Source: Armatimonadetes bacterium Uphvl-Ar1 (GTDB taxonomy: Bacteria > Armatimonadota > Fimbriimonadia > Fimbriimonadales > Fimbriimonadaceae). From it: a stretch of DNA of 64,000 nucleotides. The notes under the pieces are model-generated. The model made no database searches, was not told where the DNA came from, and was given only the letters and a program-made list of their open reading frames with translations. How positions within the stretch are numbered: position 1 is the stretch's first letter; each line of letters begins with the position of its first letter. The translations under genes and the position numbers were made by a program. This document shows, in pieces, positions 7,750 to 16,283 of the stretch. The DNA lies in assembly GCA_002162075.1 (NCBI GenBank), contig CP021423.1:1612001-1676000 (forward strand). The letters run 5' to 3'.

Positions 7750-8637
7750 TTAGGCGTTCAGAAGTTCGCCACCACCGCCCCCGCCTGGCCGTCCACCACG
7801 GCCCTGCTGGGGTGGAGAAAATTCAAACTTCGCTCCCGTCATTTGGTTCCACTGATTCCGCTGATTGCCATTCAAAACTCCCAGGAGTTCGTTCATCAAC
7901 TTGTCCATGCGCGCTTTCATTTCCTCGGGGTTCGGCGGCTGGGGCGGTTCGCCTTGACCACCTTGGCCCGGTTCCGGTCGCGGCGGTCGGTTTGCTTCCA
8001 TGATTGCTCGCATTTGCTGTTGCTGCTGCTCCGTGATACCGAGTTTTTGAACCACATCAGGTCGCATGAACGCCATCGGGCCAGAAGCTTGCAGCGACAA
8101 TTGCTGATACCGGTTAAATTGACCGTCATTCAAGATCGTTTTCAATTTTGCTTCGATTTGCTGAACCAACTCCGCACCCGGTCCGCCTTGACCACCGGGG
8201 CCACCTTGGCCCCGCTGACCGCCACCTTGACCCTGTCCACCCTGACCTTGACCGCCTTGGCCCCGTTGACCGCCGCCTTGGCCCTGACCACCTTGACCTT
8301 GTCCTCCCGGACCGCCTTGCGGTCGCATCTCTTCCAAGATTTGCTGGATCTGCGATTTTTGTTGGTCGCTTAATTTCAATTCGACTTGGACTTTAGGATC
8401 GCGCAGAATCATTGGTCCCGCTTGTGGCCCCCGCATTTGCATTCCGCCTCGCTGACCGCCTTGACCCTGTTGGCCTCCTGGTCCACCTTGTCCGCCACCG
8501 CGTGGGCCAGCTTGCTGAGCAAACAACTCGTCACACTCTTGAGATCCAGCGGAGCCGTTAACAACAAATGCCGCGCTCGCCATCCCGACGATGCCGATCG
8601 TTGCCAATGCTATTGTGAGTAATTTTTGTGTTTTCAT
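7750..8637 (-). CDS. exported Spy/LTxxQ-like glycine- and glutamine-rich protein 1
   Basis: The start MKTQKLLTIALATIGIVGMASA is a signal peptide. ATG at 8637 is set by a GAGG ribosome site 9-12 bases upstream. The mature part has a Gly/Gln/Arg-rich segment (about residues 40-75), a helical DPKVQVELKLSDQQKSQI block, a second low-complexity stretch (about 105-155), and two more helical blocks (LKTILNDGQFNRYQQL; KLGITEQQQQQM). The LSDxQ, LxxxQ and LGITxxQ repeats resemble Spy/CpxP (LTxxQ) periplasmic chaperone-like and metal-sensing proteins. It is a paralogue of the protein at 11861-12919. It lies just downstream of the response regulator on the same strand, which suggests it is part of that regulon. 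Confidence 0.65.
   Translation of the reverse strand: MKTQKLLTIALATIGIVGMASAAFVVNGSAGSQECDELFAQQAGPRGGGQGGPGGQQGQGGQRGGMQMRGPQAGPMILRDPKVQVELKLSDQQKSQIQQILEEMRPQGGPGGQGQGGQGQGGGQRGQGGQGQGGQGQGGGQRGQGGPGGQGGPGAELVQQIEAKLKTILNDGQFNRYQQLSLQASGPMAFMRPDVVQKLGITEQQQQQMRAIMEANRPPRPEPGQGGQGEPPQPPNPEEMKARMDKLMNELLGVLNGNQRNQWNQMTGAKFEFSPPQQGRGGRPGGGGGGELLNA
8185..8325. repeat. coding low-complexity tandem repeat (Gly-Gln-rich)
   Basis: Within the Spy-like gene, degenerate 9-15-base units such as CCACCTTGGCC and CCGCCTTGACC repeat many times and encode GQGGQGQGGGQRGQGG-type sequence in two imperfect copies. The repeat is in frame and probably varies in length by slippage. Confidence 0.7.
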
Positions 8638-8734
8638 CTTTTCGTTCCTCAAGCTGCTTGCCTCTGGGAATCCCGCAAGCTACATGATCATTCTATGAAC
8701 GCAAAGTGAGAAAACTATGAGGAAACCCCTCATT

Positions 8735-9439
8735 TCACGAACCAGACCGAATTTCTGCCCGATATCCATACCCTCGAACTGTATGAATCAACCGAGATCC
8801 AAGCCGCTTTTCAACCTTCGACCTCACCCGATAAATCATAACCTCCAGAGAATTCTGGCTAAACGACTGGTCATATCCCCAAACATGCTCAAAAATCTGA
8901 TCGCGAGACAAAACGTTGCCGTAATTCTGCATCAAGTACTCCAGGAGCCGAAACTCAAGCAAGGTCAATTCAATATTCTCTCCATGAATCTCAACCTTCA
9001 ACTGAGACGCATTCAACAATAAGTCACCTGCCGAATATTCTTCATCTTTCGCGGCTGGGTCGCTCGAATACTCGGACACCCGCCGCAACAATGCTCTCAC
9101 CCGCGCCAGTAACTCGCGGGGCTCAAACGGCTTTGCCAAATAGTCATCGGCTCCCACCTCCAAACCAACAATCTTATCAACGACGTCTGCCTTACTCGTC
9201 AACATAATAATAGGTATTCGACTCTTCTGCCTGACCCTGCGGCAAAACGAAATACCGTTCTCGCCGGGCAAATTGATATCCAAAATCACGAGATCCGGAT
9301 TCTCGTTCCTCAAGAATTCCGAAGCAATTTCCGTATTGGGTGCCGTCAAAACGGTCAACCCTTCTCCCAAGAGCAATTCTCTGAGCGATTTCAATATAAA
9401 TTGATCGTCATCAACTACCAATATTTTTGACCCTAACAT
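8735..9439 (-). CDS. OmpR/PhoB-family response regulator
   Basis: Receiver domain: ILVVDDDQ (acidic pocket D10-D12), phospho-acceptor D54 in LVILDINLPG, then PIIMLTSKAD (switch Thr/Ser) and the lysine of DDYLAKPFEP near 103. The C-terminal winged helix (LLLNASQLKVEIHGENIELTLLEFRLLEYL, then YRVRSKVEKRLGSRLIHTVRGYGYRAE) is the OmpR/PhoB DNA-binding type. ATG at 9439 is chosen because MLGSKILVVDDD is the canonical start and overlaps the kinase stop by seven bases, which implies translational coupling. Its partner is the interrupted kinase directly upstream. Likely targets include the neighbouring Spy-like genes, which is an inference from position. Confidence 0.93.
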   Translation of the reverse strand: MLGSKILVVDDDQFILKSLRELLLGEGLTVLTAPNTEIASEFLRNENPDLVILDINLPGENGISFCRRVRQKSRIPIIMLTSKADVVDKIVGLEVGADDYLAKPFEPRELLARVRALLRRVSEYSSDPAAKDEEYSAGDLLLNASQLKVEIHGENIELTLLEFRLLEYLMQNYGNVLSRDQIFEHVWGYDQSFSQNSLEVMIYRVRSKVEKRLGSRLIHTVRGYGYRAEIRSGS

Positions 9440-10128
9440 CGCTGAAACTCCATCACAAATTTTGTCCCAACCCCAATTTCCGATTCGCAACGAATCACTG
9501 CATCATGCATCTCAATAATCTGCTTCGCACTATAAAGTCCAAGCCCAATTCCGTCCGGTCGCCCTGATTGAAACGGCACAAATAGGTTTTGCTGAGCATC
9601 AAGCGACATCCCACGTCCCGAATCCCAAACCATCACTTGAATCAACTCTTCACCAACATCAATTGTCTGAATTCCAATTCGCCCCCCTTGGTCAACTATT
9701 TGCACAGCATTCAAAAGCAAATTTAGAAATAAATGCTCAAGCCTGACCCGATCTCCCATAATCCACGCATCGCTCGCATTCAGATCAATCTCAACCGTTA
9801 TCTGAGCCAACTCAGCATGAGCATTCAGCATCTCCAAAACCGAGAGCAAAATCTCATGCATGTCCACTTGCTCCATGTGCCCCGAATGAGGCTTGCAATA
9901 GGAAAGCAATCGATTCGACAACACCCGAAAACGTGTGATCTGCTCATCCATCATTTCCAGCTTCGCTGAATCGCTCAATCCCGGCATCTTCATCTGCAAT
10001 TGCATGGTCGACAAAATATTGCGGATGTCGTGCGAAATGCTCGCCGAAAGCTGCCCCGTTACAACCAATTTCTCCTGGTCGATCAAGTTCTTCTGAACTG
10101 TACTCAATTCCGATTGCAATTGAGCCAA
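9433..10128 (-). CDS. histidine kinase core (HisKA + HATPase), separated from its sensor part
   Basis: This fragment holds the catalytic half of a sensor kinase: the H-box KLVVTGQLSASISHDIRNILSTMQ with the phosphorylated His, the N-box LEHLFLNLLLNAVQIV, the G1 box VWDSGRGMS and the G2 box GRPDGIGLGLYSAKQI. The frame has only TTG starts and runs back to a stop upstream. The missing N-terminal part is the PAS-GAF fragment at 10215-11009. Adding one G to the six-base run at 10149-10154 makes IGGEIERENHLAQLQ continuous with that fragment. So this is one gene split by a frameshift, with a stop codon just upstream of it. Whether the core is translated separately is unknown. Confidence 0.8.
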   Translation of the reverse strand: MAQLQSELSTVQKNLIDQEKLVVTGQLSASISHDIRNILSTMQLQMKMPGLSDSAKLEMMDEQITRFRVLSNRLLSYCKPHSGHMEQVDMHEILLSVLEMLNAHAELAQITVEIDLNASDAWIMGDRVRLEHLFLNLLLNAVQIVDQGGRIGIQTIDVGEELIQVMVWDSGRGMSLDAQQNLFVPFQSGRPDGIGLGLYSAKQIIEMHDAVIRCESEIGVGTKFVMEFQRC

Positions 10129-10214
10129 GTGATTCTCTCGCTCAATCTCCCCCCAATCCGCGCCGCAATTTGTTCCAAAAACCGAATCTCTTCCGGGTCA
10201 AATTCTTGCTCACT

Positions 10215-11009
10215 CTATCCGTCCAAAATGCACAGCGTGCCAATCGCTTCCCCACTTGGTCGCCTTACCGGAACCCCCAAATATCGAGTCAGCCCCAAAG
10301 AACAAGGCAGAATATTCCGCGCCACTTCGTCCAGCCGAGCATCCTGAATCAGCAAAGTCTGATCCTGCTTCATACACAATTGACAGTAGGAATCTTGAAG
10401 TGGATTTCCCTCCACCCCTTGCGCCGGATTCGTCGCCCCTCCCACCGCCTCAAACCGCATCATCTCTCCATCCAAGATGCTCAGTAAAACCCAAGTACCA
10501 AAATATTGACTCGTCCGCTCCACAATTCCCGCATAAACCTTTCTCGGGTCGGCATCAATCATCAACGACGTCTCGTGCAACGCTTCCAAAATTCGAGTCT
10601 TCCGGTTTGAACTGGTTCGATCCTGAAAAGTCCATAACCGTCCAACGGGTTCCCCTTTTTCACCGATAAGCGGGCCCGTATAACGGTGAATTACCGCTCG
10701 TGGCCCCTGTAAATTCAACAGATCCGATTGCCGCAAAAAAGGATCGCTATAGACCTTCGCTAAATTGCTCTCCCATGCCGATACATCCATCAATCGCGAA
10801 CGAACAGCCGTTCTCAAACCCTCGACGGACTCTCGAACAGCCAGTTCAATGTCCAAACCCCAAAGCTCGCCAAATCGTTGATTACACATTAGCGTGCGGT
10901 GGTTCAGGTCTGTAACCAAAATGCCACTATCCGATTCTGCAGCAACGGAATGAAGCAATGGCTGCAGAATCGAATCATCAATATCTCGAAGGGCAAGGCG
11001 AGTTACCAT
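10215..11009 (-). CDS. PAS-GAF sensor portion of histidine kinase, ends at in-frame TAG
   Basis: ATG at 11009 has an AAGGG ribosome site. Residues about 25-125 form a PAS domain (SGILVTDLNHRTLMCNQRFGELWGLD). About 135-265 form a GAF domain (ILEALHETSLMIDADPRKVYAGIVERTSQYFG, later YLGVPVRRPSGEAIGTLCILDG). The frame stops at TAG (10215-10217) just where a GAF domain normally continues. Downstream in the same frame, SEQEFDPEEIRFLEQIAARIGG is the expected GAF end and linker. The intact ancestor was therefore a cytoplasmic PAS-GAF-HisKA-HATPase kinase with no membrane segment. Two lesions now separate it from its catalytic core. Confidence 0.75.
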   Translation of the reverse strand: MVTRLALRDIDDSILQPLLHSVAAESDSGILVTDLNHRTLMCNQRFGELWGLDIELAVRESVEGLRTAVRSRLMDVSAWESNLAKVYSDPFLRQSDLLNLQGPRAVIHRYTGPLIGEKGEPVGRLWTFQDRTSSNRKTRILEALHETSLMIDADPRKVYAGIVERTSQYFGTWVLLSILDGEMMRFEAVGGATNPAQGVEGNPLQDSYCQLCMKQDQTLLIQDARLDEVARNILPCSLGLTRYLGVPVRRPSGEAIGTLCILDG

Positions 11010-11036
11010 TAAGCTACCCTTCAGTATAGCGGACCT

Positions 11037-11789
11037 CTAACCATTTGCAGGATTTGGATACAAATCTGCATTGGAAGGAACAAGGGCGGGATCAAATGTT
11101 TTAGCCACTGAATTCCCGGTTGACATGCTCAAGAATGGAGTCAGAGCCGCAACAACCTGATCAATACTGGTCAAGCCATAAGTGCGCTCATAGACGTTAT
11201 TGTTTGGAGGATCAACGCTCTCGGGAGATCCCGAAAGGCCAGTGACCGCCGATAATCCCAGGTCATCCCCAATCAATCGAGCCAAGGTCCTGTGGTCACT
11301 TTCGACCCCCATTATCTGTGCTGCCAAAACCCGGAGCGCAGGAGTCGAAAGATCCTTAACCCCAATCAGATAGGCCGCAATGAAGGCATCCTCAAGGGTA
11401 ACGAGTGTATTGATTGTCGTCGCGATATTCGTAAACATTCCGGTCGGGAAAAAGTAGTTGGTCTGCGCATGCTCGCTACCAGTTGCGCTGAATAACAAAT
11501 CGTAGTGGAACTTTTCTTGATCCCTGGCCGCAACGATATAAGCCTGATTCTCACCCGAAAGGGTTCCGAAGAACGGTGCGTCGTTAATAATTGCCGTGTA
11601 CATCGTAGTCGCAAGTGCTTCTGCAATTTTGGCCGCACCAAGAATTGATGCATCCATGTTTGTTTGCGCGGTTGACGATCCGGATCCCCCGCATCCAATC
11701 AAGGAACCTATTGCTGTCAATCCAATACCGGCCATGCCAGCGTGTACTATGAACGAGCGACGATCTGTTTTTTCTGAAAATTTTTCCAT
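11037..11789 (-). CDS. ferritin-like domain lipoprotein with twin-arginine-type leader
   Basis: MEKFSEKTDRRSFIVHAGMAGIGLTAIGSLIGCGGSG has a D-R-R-S-F twin-arginine motif, a hydrophobic core and a lipobox-like Cys. It is therefore probably exported folded and anchored to the membrane. The mature part is helical, with AAKIAEALATTMYTAII, ARDQEKFHYDLLFS, LEDAFIAAYLIG and AQIMGVESDHRTLARLIG. The E-x2-H-type pairs are those of DUF4439/ferritin-like four-helix di-iron proteins. ATG at 11789 follows a good GAGGAAACCAG site. Probable role is iron binding or oxidation at the envelope, substrate unknown. It stands 27 bases upstream of the sensor kinase gene, so it is likely in the same transcript. Confidence 0.72.
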   Translation of the reverse strand: MEKFSEKTDRRSFIVHAGMAGIGLTAIGSLIGCGGSGSSTAQTNMDASILGAAKIAEALATTMYTAIINDAPFFGTLSGENQAYIVAARDQEKFHYDLLFSATGSEHAQTNYFFPTGMFTNIATTINTLVTLEDAFIAAYLIGVKDLSTPALRVLAAQIMGVESDHRTLARLIGDDLGLSAVTGLSGSPESVDPPNNNVYERTYGLTSIDQVVAALTPFLSMSTGNSVAKTFDPALVPSNADLYPNPANG

Positions 11790-11860
11790 CTGGTTTCCTC
11801 GTTCATTCACTCTATCAAGTGAATCTGAACGAACCATGAACCCAGACTAAATATTCCCTA

Positions 11861-12919
11861 TCAATTCCCGCCTCGCCGACCCTGACCGCCGCCTGAACGA
11901 CCCATTCCTCCACCCATACCGCCCATTCCCCCCATCATTCCGCCAAAGGCCGCCATCGGGTTGCTGAACGTGAACGGTTTCCCAGTTGCAGACTTCCACT
12001 TGGCCTGGGAATCAGCATCAAGAGCCGCCACAAGTTTCTTATCAAAATCCGCCTTGGCTTTCATGATTTTGCTCAAGTCTGGCATCTGTCGTCCGCCACC
12101 CTGACCGCCACCTTGTCCACCACTCTGCAACGAAGCCATCATTTCTTGACCAAACGCCTCGGCCATTTTCTGCATTTTCTCCGCTTCTGCATCACTAATC
12201 GCAAAACGAGTCTTGAAATTGTCGCCCATCATAGAAGCCGGACCAATTTGCTGGAATACCAATTCCTCGTACCGCTTCACCTGCTGAGAATTCAAAATCG
12301 TTCGCAATTTCGGCCCCAATTCCGCCGAAGCACGCCTCATCCCCCGCGCTACTCCTTCGAGCCCTTCACCACCGTTACCCGAAGCTGCTGGCGGTTTCAT
12401 GGCATCGGTAATCTGCTTTTTCTGAGCATCTGACAACTTCAATTCGGTCGCCACTTTAGGGTCATTCAAAATCATCCCGCCCATGCCCAAGATGTCAACC
12501 TCGCCCATCTGAGCCTCCCCGCCCCCTTGCGGTCGAGGTCTTGCCGGAGTTTCTCCGCCGCCCCGCTGCGGTTGGGCAGGTACCGAAGAAGTTTCACCCG
12601 GGGCCACTGATCCCCCTCCTCGGCGCATCCCACCTCCTCCTCCCATAAAGGGTCGATTGGGAGCCGACATTCCCCCTTGTGGTGCCTCAATATTCCCCGG
12701 AGTTTCTCCAACTCCAACTCCTGCATCGTTCGGCAAACCACTCGCCAAATCGTCCCCCGTTGGCGCATTCTGAGTCCGCTCGCCAATCGTTGAATTCGTC
12801 ATCACGAGCTCCTTCTTAGATTCTCGCGCCTGAATATCAAAGTTGCGGTAACCCGCGTAACCCAAGAGCCCTGCCCCAACAACGACCCCAACGATTGCGT
12901 AGATGCCACGATTTTCCAT
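11861..12919 (-). CDS. membrane-anchored Spy/LTxxQ-like protein 2
   Basis: A paralogue of the protein at 7750-8637. Both share MILxDPKVxxELKLSDxQKxQI, LxTILNxxQxxRYxxL and a C-terminal block ending TGxxFxF followed by Gly/Met-rich tails. Here the N-terminus (MENRGIYAIVGVVVGAGLLGYAGYRNF) is an uncleaved-looking membrane anchor. Residues about 60-140 are low-complexity Pro/Gly-rich. The function is probably that of an envelope stress or metal-responsive chaperone-like protein, by weak resemblance to Spy/CpxP. It is the first gene of a same-strand series: this gene, ferritin-like protein, sensor kinase, response regulator, Spy-like 1. Confidence 0.62.
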   Translation of the reverse strand: MENRGIYAIVGVVVGAGLLGYAGYRNFDIQARESKKELVMTNSTIGERTQNAPTGDDLASGLPNDAGVGVGETPGNIEAPQGGMSAPNRPFMGGGGGMRRGGGSVAPGETSSVPAQPQRGGGETPARPRPQGGGEAQMGEVDILGMGGMILNDPKVATELKLSDAQKKQITDAMKPPAASGNGGEGLEGVARGMRRASAELGPKLRTILNSQQVKRYEELVFQQIGPASMMGDNFKTRFAISDAEAEKMQKMAEAFGQEMMASLQSGGQGGGQGGGRQMPDLSKIMKAKADFDKKLVAALDADSQAKWKSATGKPFTFSNPMAAFGGMMGGMGGMGGGMGRSGGGQGRRGGN

Positions 12920-13013
12920 ATCTTTCTTATGTCACCTCAATGCCCGGAGGTTCCATTCATAAGCATATCAGATAACTCCATCAATCCGCAAAAAGTGGTG
13001 GCAAAAACAAAAA

Positions 13014-13101
13014 TGGCGGAGCGAGAGAGATTCGAACTCTCGATAGGTTGCCCTATACACGATTTCCAATCGTGCTCCTTCAACCACTCGGACACCGCTC
13101 C
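13014..13101 (-). tRNA. tRNA-Ser (anticodon GGA)
   Basis: Read on the minus strand, the sequence folds into a tRNA. The acceptor stem GGAGCGG/TCGCTCC is followed by discriminator G and an encoded CCA (13014-13016). The anticodon loop TTGGAAA gives anticodon GGA. There is a long variable arm (TATAGGGCAACCTATC) typical of serine tRNAs, and a T-loop TTCGAAT. It decodes UCC/UCU. Confidence 0.97.
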
Positions 13102-13161
13102 GCGTCAGCCTTCTATTGTGATCGGTTTACGACGACCGAAAATAGACCCCCTAGGCCTGAT

Positions 13162-14247
13162 TCATCGCGGACGACCACTCAAACCCATTCCAGGTTCAAA
13201 AACAACCACTGGTATCGAACACACCTCCGCCAAAAGCGACCCCATTCTGACCATCCCCGGCTGCTCTGTAGAATAATGCCCGCACGCCAAAATTGTTAAT
13301 CCGCTCTCACTTGCCTCCAATGCAACATGCTGAGGAACCTCTCCTGTGATGTAAGCATCCGCTCCCAAAGCCAAAGCTGCCTGCCACTCGCCTGATGCCG
13401 CACCTCCCACCACAGCAACCCGCCGAACTGGATGATCATGTCCCACCCACATCTCCGATCGACTCCCCAACCGATCATCAACAAATCCTTGAAAATTTTC
13501 CACACCCTGCAAATCCCCAATTCTCCCGCAAGGATGTGCCACCCCGTCAGCCAACTGCACCCAATCAAACGCCGGCTCTTCATATGGGTGAGCGGCTCTC
13601 AATGTCGCCTCGACAACCCCTCGTCGTTCACCCGAAACAACCATCTCAATCCGAGCTTCCGCAACCTCTTCAACCCGTCCCCGCTCACCAATGACCGGAT
13701 TCGACTCCGCTCCACCCCGAAACGTCCCAACACCCTCGGTAAAGAATGCGCAACGGTCATAGTTTCCAATCACTCCAGCCCCCGCGGCCGACAGCTGATC
13801 AGCCAAAAAATCTCGATTTGCAATCGGAACAAAGACAACCAGCTTCCACCGCTCCGACTTCTCACCCCAACCAAACGAGACAACATGTTCCAGACCCAGC
13901 CTATCCGCCAGCGCATCATTGATCCCTCCTGGCGCGCAATCCCAATTGGTATGGGCCGCAATCAAAGAAATCCCCCGCCGCACCAGCTCAATAACCCGGC
14001 GCTGCGCCCAATTGTCCGACCTCACGGCTGTAAGCTCGTCCCAAATCACCGGGTGGTGAGTCACCATCAGATTTGCACCAACCGATGTCGCAAACTCAAT
14101 CGCCCCTATTCCCGAATCCAAACTCACGACAATTTTCTCAACGTCCGCCGTCGGATCACCAACCTGCAACCCCACCTTATCAAACCCAAACGCATAGTGA
14201 GGCGGTGCCAGTCTTTCCACCTCATTGAGAACATCTCGTACCTTCAC
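13162..14247 (-). CDS. NIF3-like dinuclear metal protein
   Basis: The N-terminal part (FDKVGLQVGDP, VVSLDSG, LMVTHHPVIW and LIAAHTNWDCAPGGINDALADRLGL) and the C-terminal block (ALALGADAYITGEVPQHVALEASESGLTILACGHYSTEQPGM) hold the His/Asp/Glu residues that bind two metals in NIF3/YbgI/YqfO proteins. The 361-residue length and the VVFVPIANRDFLADQLSAAGAG segment in the middle show the YqfO-type inserted domain. The family is very widespread and is often called GTP cyclohydrolase I type 2, but its biological role is still unsettled. It lies downstream of rplE beyond a terminator, so it is probably transcribed separately. Confidence 0.9.
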   Translation of the reverse strand: MKVRDVLNEVERLAPPHYAFGFDKVGLQVGDPTADVEKIVVSLDSGIGAIEFATSVGANLMVTHHPVIWDELTAVRSDNWAQRRVIELVRRGISLIAAHTNWDCAPGGINDALADRLGLEHVVSFGWGEKSERWKLVVFVPIANRDFLADQLSAAGAGVIGNYDRCAFFTEGVGTFRGGAESNPVIGERGRVEEVAEARIEMVVSGERRGVVEATLRAAHPYEEPAFDWVQLADGVAHPCGRIGDLQGVENFQGFVDDRLGSRSEMWVGHDHPVRRVAVVGGAASGEWQAALALGADAYITGEVPQHVALEASESGLTILACGHYSTEQPGMVRMGSLLAEVCSIPVVVFEPGMGLSGRPR

Positions 14248-14261
14248 AACTCAGAGACTAC

Positions 14262-14300
14262 CAAATAAAAATTCCCCCGGATGAAAAACCCAGGGGAATC
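14262..14300 (-). terminator. intrinsic terminator after rplE
   Basis: On the minus strand, ATTCCCCTGG pairs with CCGGGGGAAT (one mismatch) around a nine-base loop, followed by TTTTATTT. It marks the end of the rpsS-rplE unit. The normal spc continuation (rpsN, rpsH, rplF and so on) is absent here. Confidence 0.85.
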
Positions 14301-14320
14301 AATTGCGCTTCCGAGCGAAC

Positions 14321-14905
14321 TTACTTGTCTCGAAGCGGGAAGCCCAAAGCCTTCAAGAGCTCTCGGCCTTCTTCGTCCGTCTTCGCAGTGGTGCAAATAG
14401 TGATGTCCATTCCGCGCATTTTGTCGAACGAATCGTAGTCGATTTCCGGGAAAACCAACTGCTCTTGCAAACCAAAGGAGTAATTGCCTCGACCGTCAAA
14501 CGACTTGGGCGAGAGACCTTGGAAGTCACGCAATCGCGGCAGGGCGACCGTGTTCAACTTATCAAAGAAGTGCCACATTCGGTCTCCACGCATGGTGACG
14601 CGGCATCCGATCTTCATTCCTTCTCGAAGCTTAAACTGGGCAACTGACTTGCGCGCAATCGTCGTCACTGGTTTTTGTCCCGTAATCGAGGTCATGTCGC
14701 GCAGTGCCGAGTCCAATTCCTTATCGTCAATACCGGTTCCCATGTTGATCACAACCTTCGTGAGCTTAGGAACTTCCATAACTGACTTGTAATTGAACTT
14801 GTCACGCAACTTCTGGATAACCGTTTCTTTATAAATCTTCTTCAATCGCGGAGCCGGCAAGGCACCTTGCGGTCCGGATTCAATCTTGTGTTCTTTTCGT
14901 GCCAT
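14321..14905 (-). CDS. rplE: ribosomal protein L5
   Basis: This protein of the large-subunit central protuberance binds 5S r[73 protein letters not shown] and [18 protein letters not shown] are typical L5 blocks. Length (194) is slightly above the usual 180 because of an N-terminal extension ([17 protein letters not shown]). It is the last gene of its unit, six bases after rplX, and ends in a terminator. Confidence 0.97.
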   Translation of the reverse strand: MARKEHKIESGPQGALPAPRLKKIYKETVIQKLRDKFNYKSVMEVPKLTKVVINMGTGIDDKELDSALRDMTSITGQKPVTTIARKSVAQFKLREGMKIGCRVTMRGDRMWHFFDKLNTVALPRLRDFQGLSPKSFDGRGNYSFGLQEQLVFPEIDYDSFDKMRGMDITICTTAKTDEEGRELLKALGFPLRDK

Positions 14906-14911
14906 CTCAGA

Positions 14912-15325
14912 TTAGTCCTTGTTGATCAATGATTGGTCTTTGAGCGTCTTGCCACTCTTCTTTGAATATCGAACAAGTTTGTCGCCTTCCTTTCGCTTTC
15001 CAACTCGTGTCGGTTGATCAGTTTCCGGATCAATCAACATCAAATTGCTGACGTGAATCGGGGACGGAATCCGCAACCGGTCGCTCTTCTCACCTTGGAA
15101 CTTCGCTTTCTTGTGCTTAATCACCGCGTTCAATGGCAACGGTGCATCAGGATTGTCCGGGTTGTCCTTCAAGACATACGCCTTGTTTTCAACCGGGCTA
15201 ATCTTGGCCACGTAACCGCGCTCACCTTTATCTTTGCCTGCGATGATAACAACTTGGTCACCCTGTCGCAACCGGAGCTTCGGCTGGCTTTTCGCACTGC
15301 GCTTCATTTCTGCTTTAGTTGGCAT
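14912..15325 (-). CDS. rplX: ribosomal protein L24
   Basis: Has the KOW motif of L24 (RQGDQVVIIAGKDKGERGYVAKISPVENKAYV) and the downstream HVSNLMLIDPETDQPTRVG. ATG at 15325 (MPTKAEM) is chosen over an upstream in-frame codon because GGAGG stands at good spacing and the codon follows the rplN stop by one base. At 137 residues it is longer than most (about 105). The extra residues are a basic N-terminal stretch and an inserted segment near the middle. Role: early assembly of the large subunit. Confidence 0.95.
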   Translation of the reverse strand: MPTKAEMKRSAKSQPKLRLRQGDQVVIIAGKDKGERGYVAKISPVENKAYVLKDNPDNPDAPLPLNAVIKHKKAKFQGEKSDRLRIPSPIHVSNLMLIDPETDQPTRVGKRKEGDKLVRYSKKSGKTLKDQSLINKD

Positions 15326-15326
15326 C

Positions 15327-15695
15327 TTAGAGAACCTCCGGAGCAAGCGAGACGATCTTCATATAGTTGCCGTCGCGCAGTTCACGGGCCACCGGACCAA
15401 AAATCCGCGTACCCTTGGGCTCGCCGTTCGGGTTGATCACAACGCAAGCATTGTCGTCAAACCGCAACATCGAACCATCTTGCCGTCGAACAGACTTTCT
15501 TGTCCGAACGATGACCGCCTTAATCACTTCACCCTTCTTAATGGGCATATTCGGAGTCGCCGACTTCACCGAACAAACGATGACGTCCCCAATCCCGCCG
15601 TAACGAGGTTGCGACCCTTTCAAAACTCGAATGCACATCACTTCGCGTGCGCCCGAGTTGTCGGCTACTTTCAGCCGTGAGAACTGTTGAATCAT
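15327..15695 (-). CDS. rplN: ribosomal protein L14
   Basis: [55 protein letters not shown] and [27 protein letters not shown] are near-consensus L14. The length of 122 is exactly the family norm. It lies 102 bases downstream of rpsQ and almost touches rplX. Confidence 0.98.
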   Translation of the reverse strand: MIQQFSRLKVADNSGAREVMCIRVLKGSQPRYGGIGDVIVCSVKSATPNMPIKKGEVIKAVIVRTRKSVRRQDGSMLRFDDNACVVINPNGEPKGTRIFGPVARELRDGNYMKIVSLAPEVL

Positions 15696-15797
15696 TTCTT
15701 TGCTCCAAATCTTTGCGCAGAGGGCGTGATAGTTCTCAAACCAGCACGCCGTGCACTTCTCTGCCTAAGGTTGCAGAAACACCTTGTCGAAAAAGCC

Positions 15798-16061
15798 TTA
15801 CTTGACCTTTTCAATAATTCGGGTCACGCGCCATCGCTTGTCTTTACTCAGCGGACGAGTTTCCATAATTTCAACGGTGTCACCAATGTCGCAGCCCAGC
15901 TCGTCATGAGCCTTCAACGTCATTGATGCCTTAACCGTCTTGCCATAAAGGGGGTGCTGCTTGGTCGTGCTCATTCGAACAACGACCGTCTTGTCCATCT
16001 TGTTGCTGGAAACGACGCCGCGTCGAACTTTGCGCGCACCTCGGCTGATGACTTCGCTCAT
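15798..16061 (-). CDS. rpsQ: ribosomal protein S17
   Basis: RRGVVSSNKMDKTVVVRMSTTKQHPLYGKTVKASMTLKAHDE, then CDIGDTVEIMETRPLSKDKRWRVTRIIEKVK, is a standard OB-fold S17 of 87 residues that binds 16S rRNA early in assembly. Its start overlaps the rpmC stop by four bases (ATGA), so the pair is translationally coupled. Confidence 0.97.
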   Translation of the reverse strand: MSEVISRGARKVRRGVVSSNKMDKTVVVRMSTTKQHPLYGKTVKASMTLKAHDELGCDIGDTVEIMETRPLSKDKRWRVTRIIEKVK

Positions 16062-16267
16062 GACTGATCTCCTGATTTCTTCTCGTTAATCAAAGTCAAC
16101 AATCGAGCAATGTTGTGTCGTCGAGTTTTCAAACCCGCCGTGTCTGTCGTGTTGCGAAACACCAAGTCACGACGAGCCTGGAACAAACCAGCTCGCTCTT
16201 GCTTGATCAGCTCTTCAAGTTCCGGTACTGATTTCGACCGGAGATCCTTTGCTTTCAATCCTTTCAT
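16058..16267 (-). CDS. rpmC: ribosomal protein L29
   Basis: MKGLKAKDLRSKSVPELEELIKQERAGLFQARRDLVFRNTTDTAGLKTRRHNIARLLTLINEKK is the two-helix hairpin of L29, near the nascent-chain exit tunnel. Length 69 fits. It lies between rplP (16-base gap) and rpsQ (four-base overlap), the normal order. Confidence 0.96.
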   Translation of the reverse strand: MKGLKAKDLRSKSVPELEELIKQERAGLFQARRDLVFRNTTDTAGLKTRRHNIARLLTLINEKKSGDQS

Positions 16268-16283
16268 GTCAGTTCATCCAAGT

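Noticed and set aside
8185-8325. Repeated short units in the Spy-like gene, first considered as CRISPR-like
   Set aside because: Units are irregular, 9-15 bases and in frame coding for Gly/Gln, with no spacer-repeat periodicity. No CRISPR array or cas gene was seen anywhere in the window.
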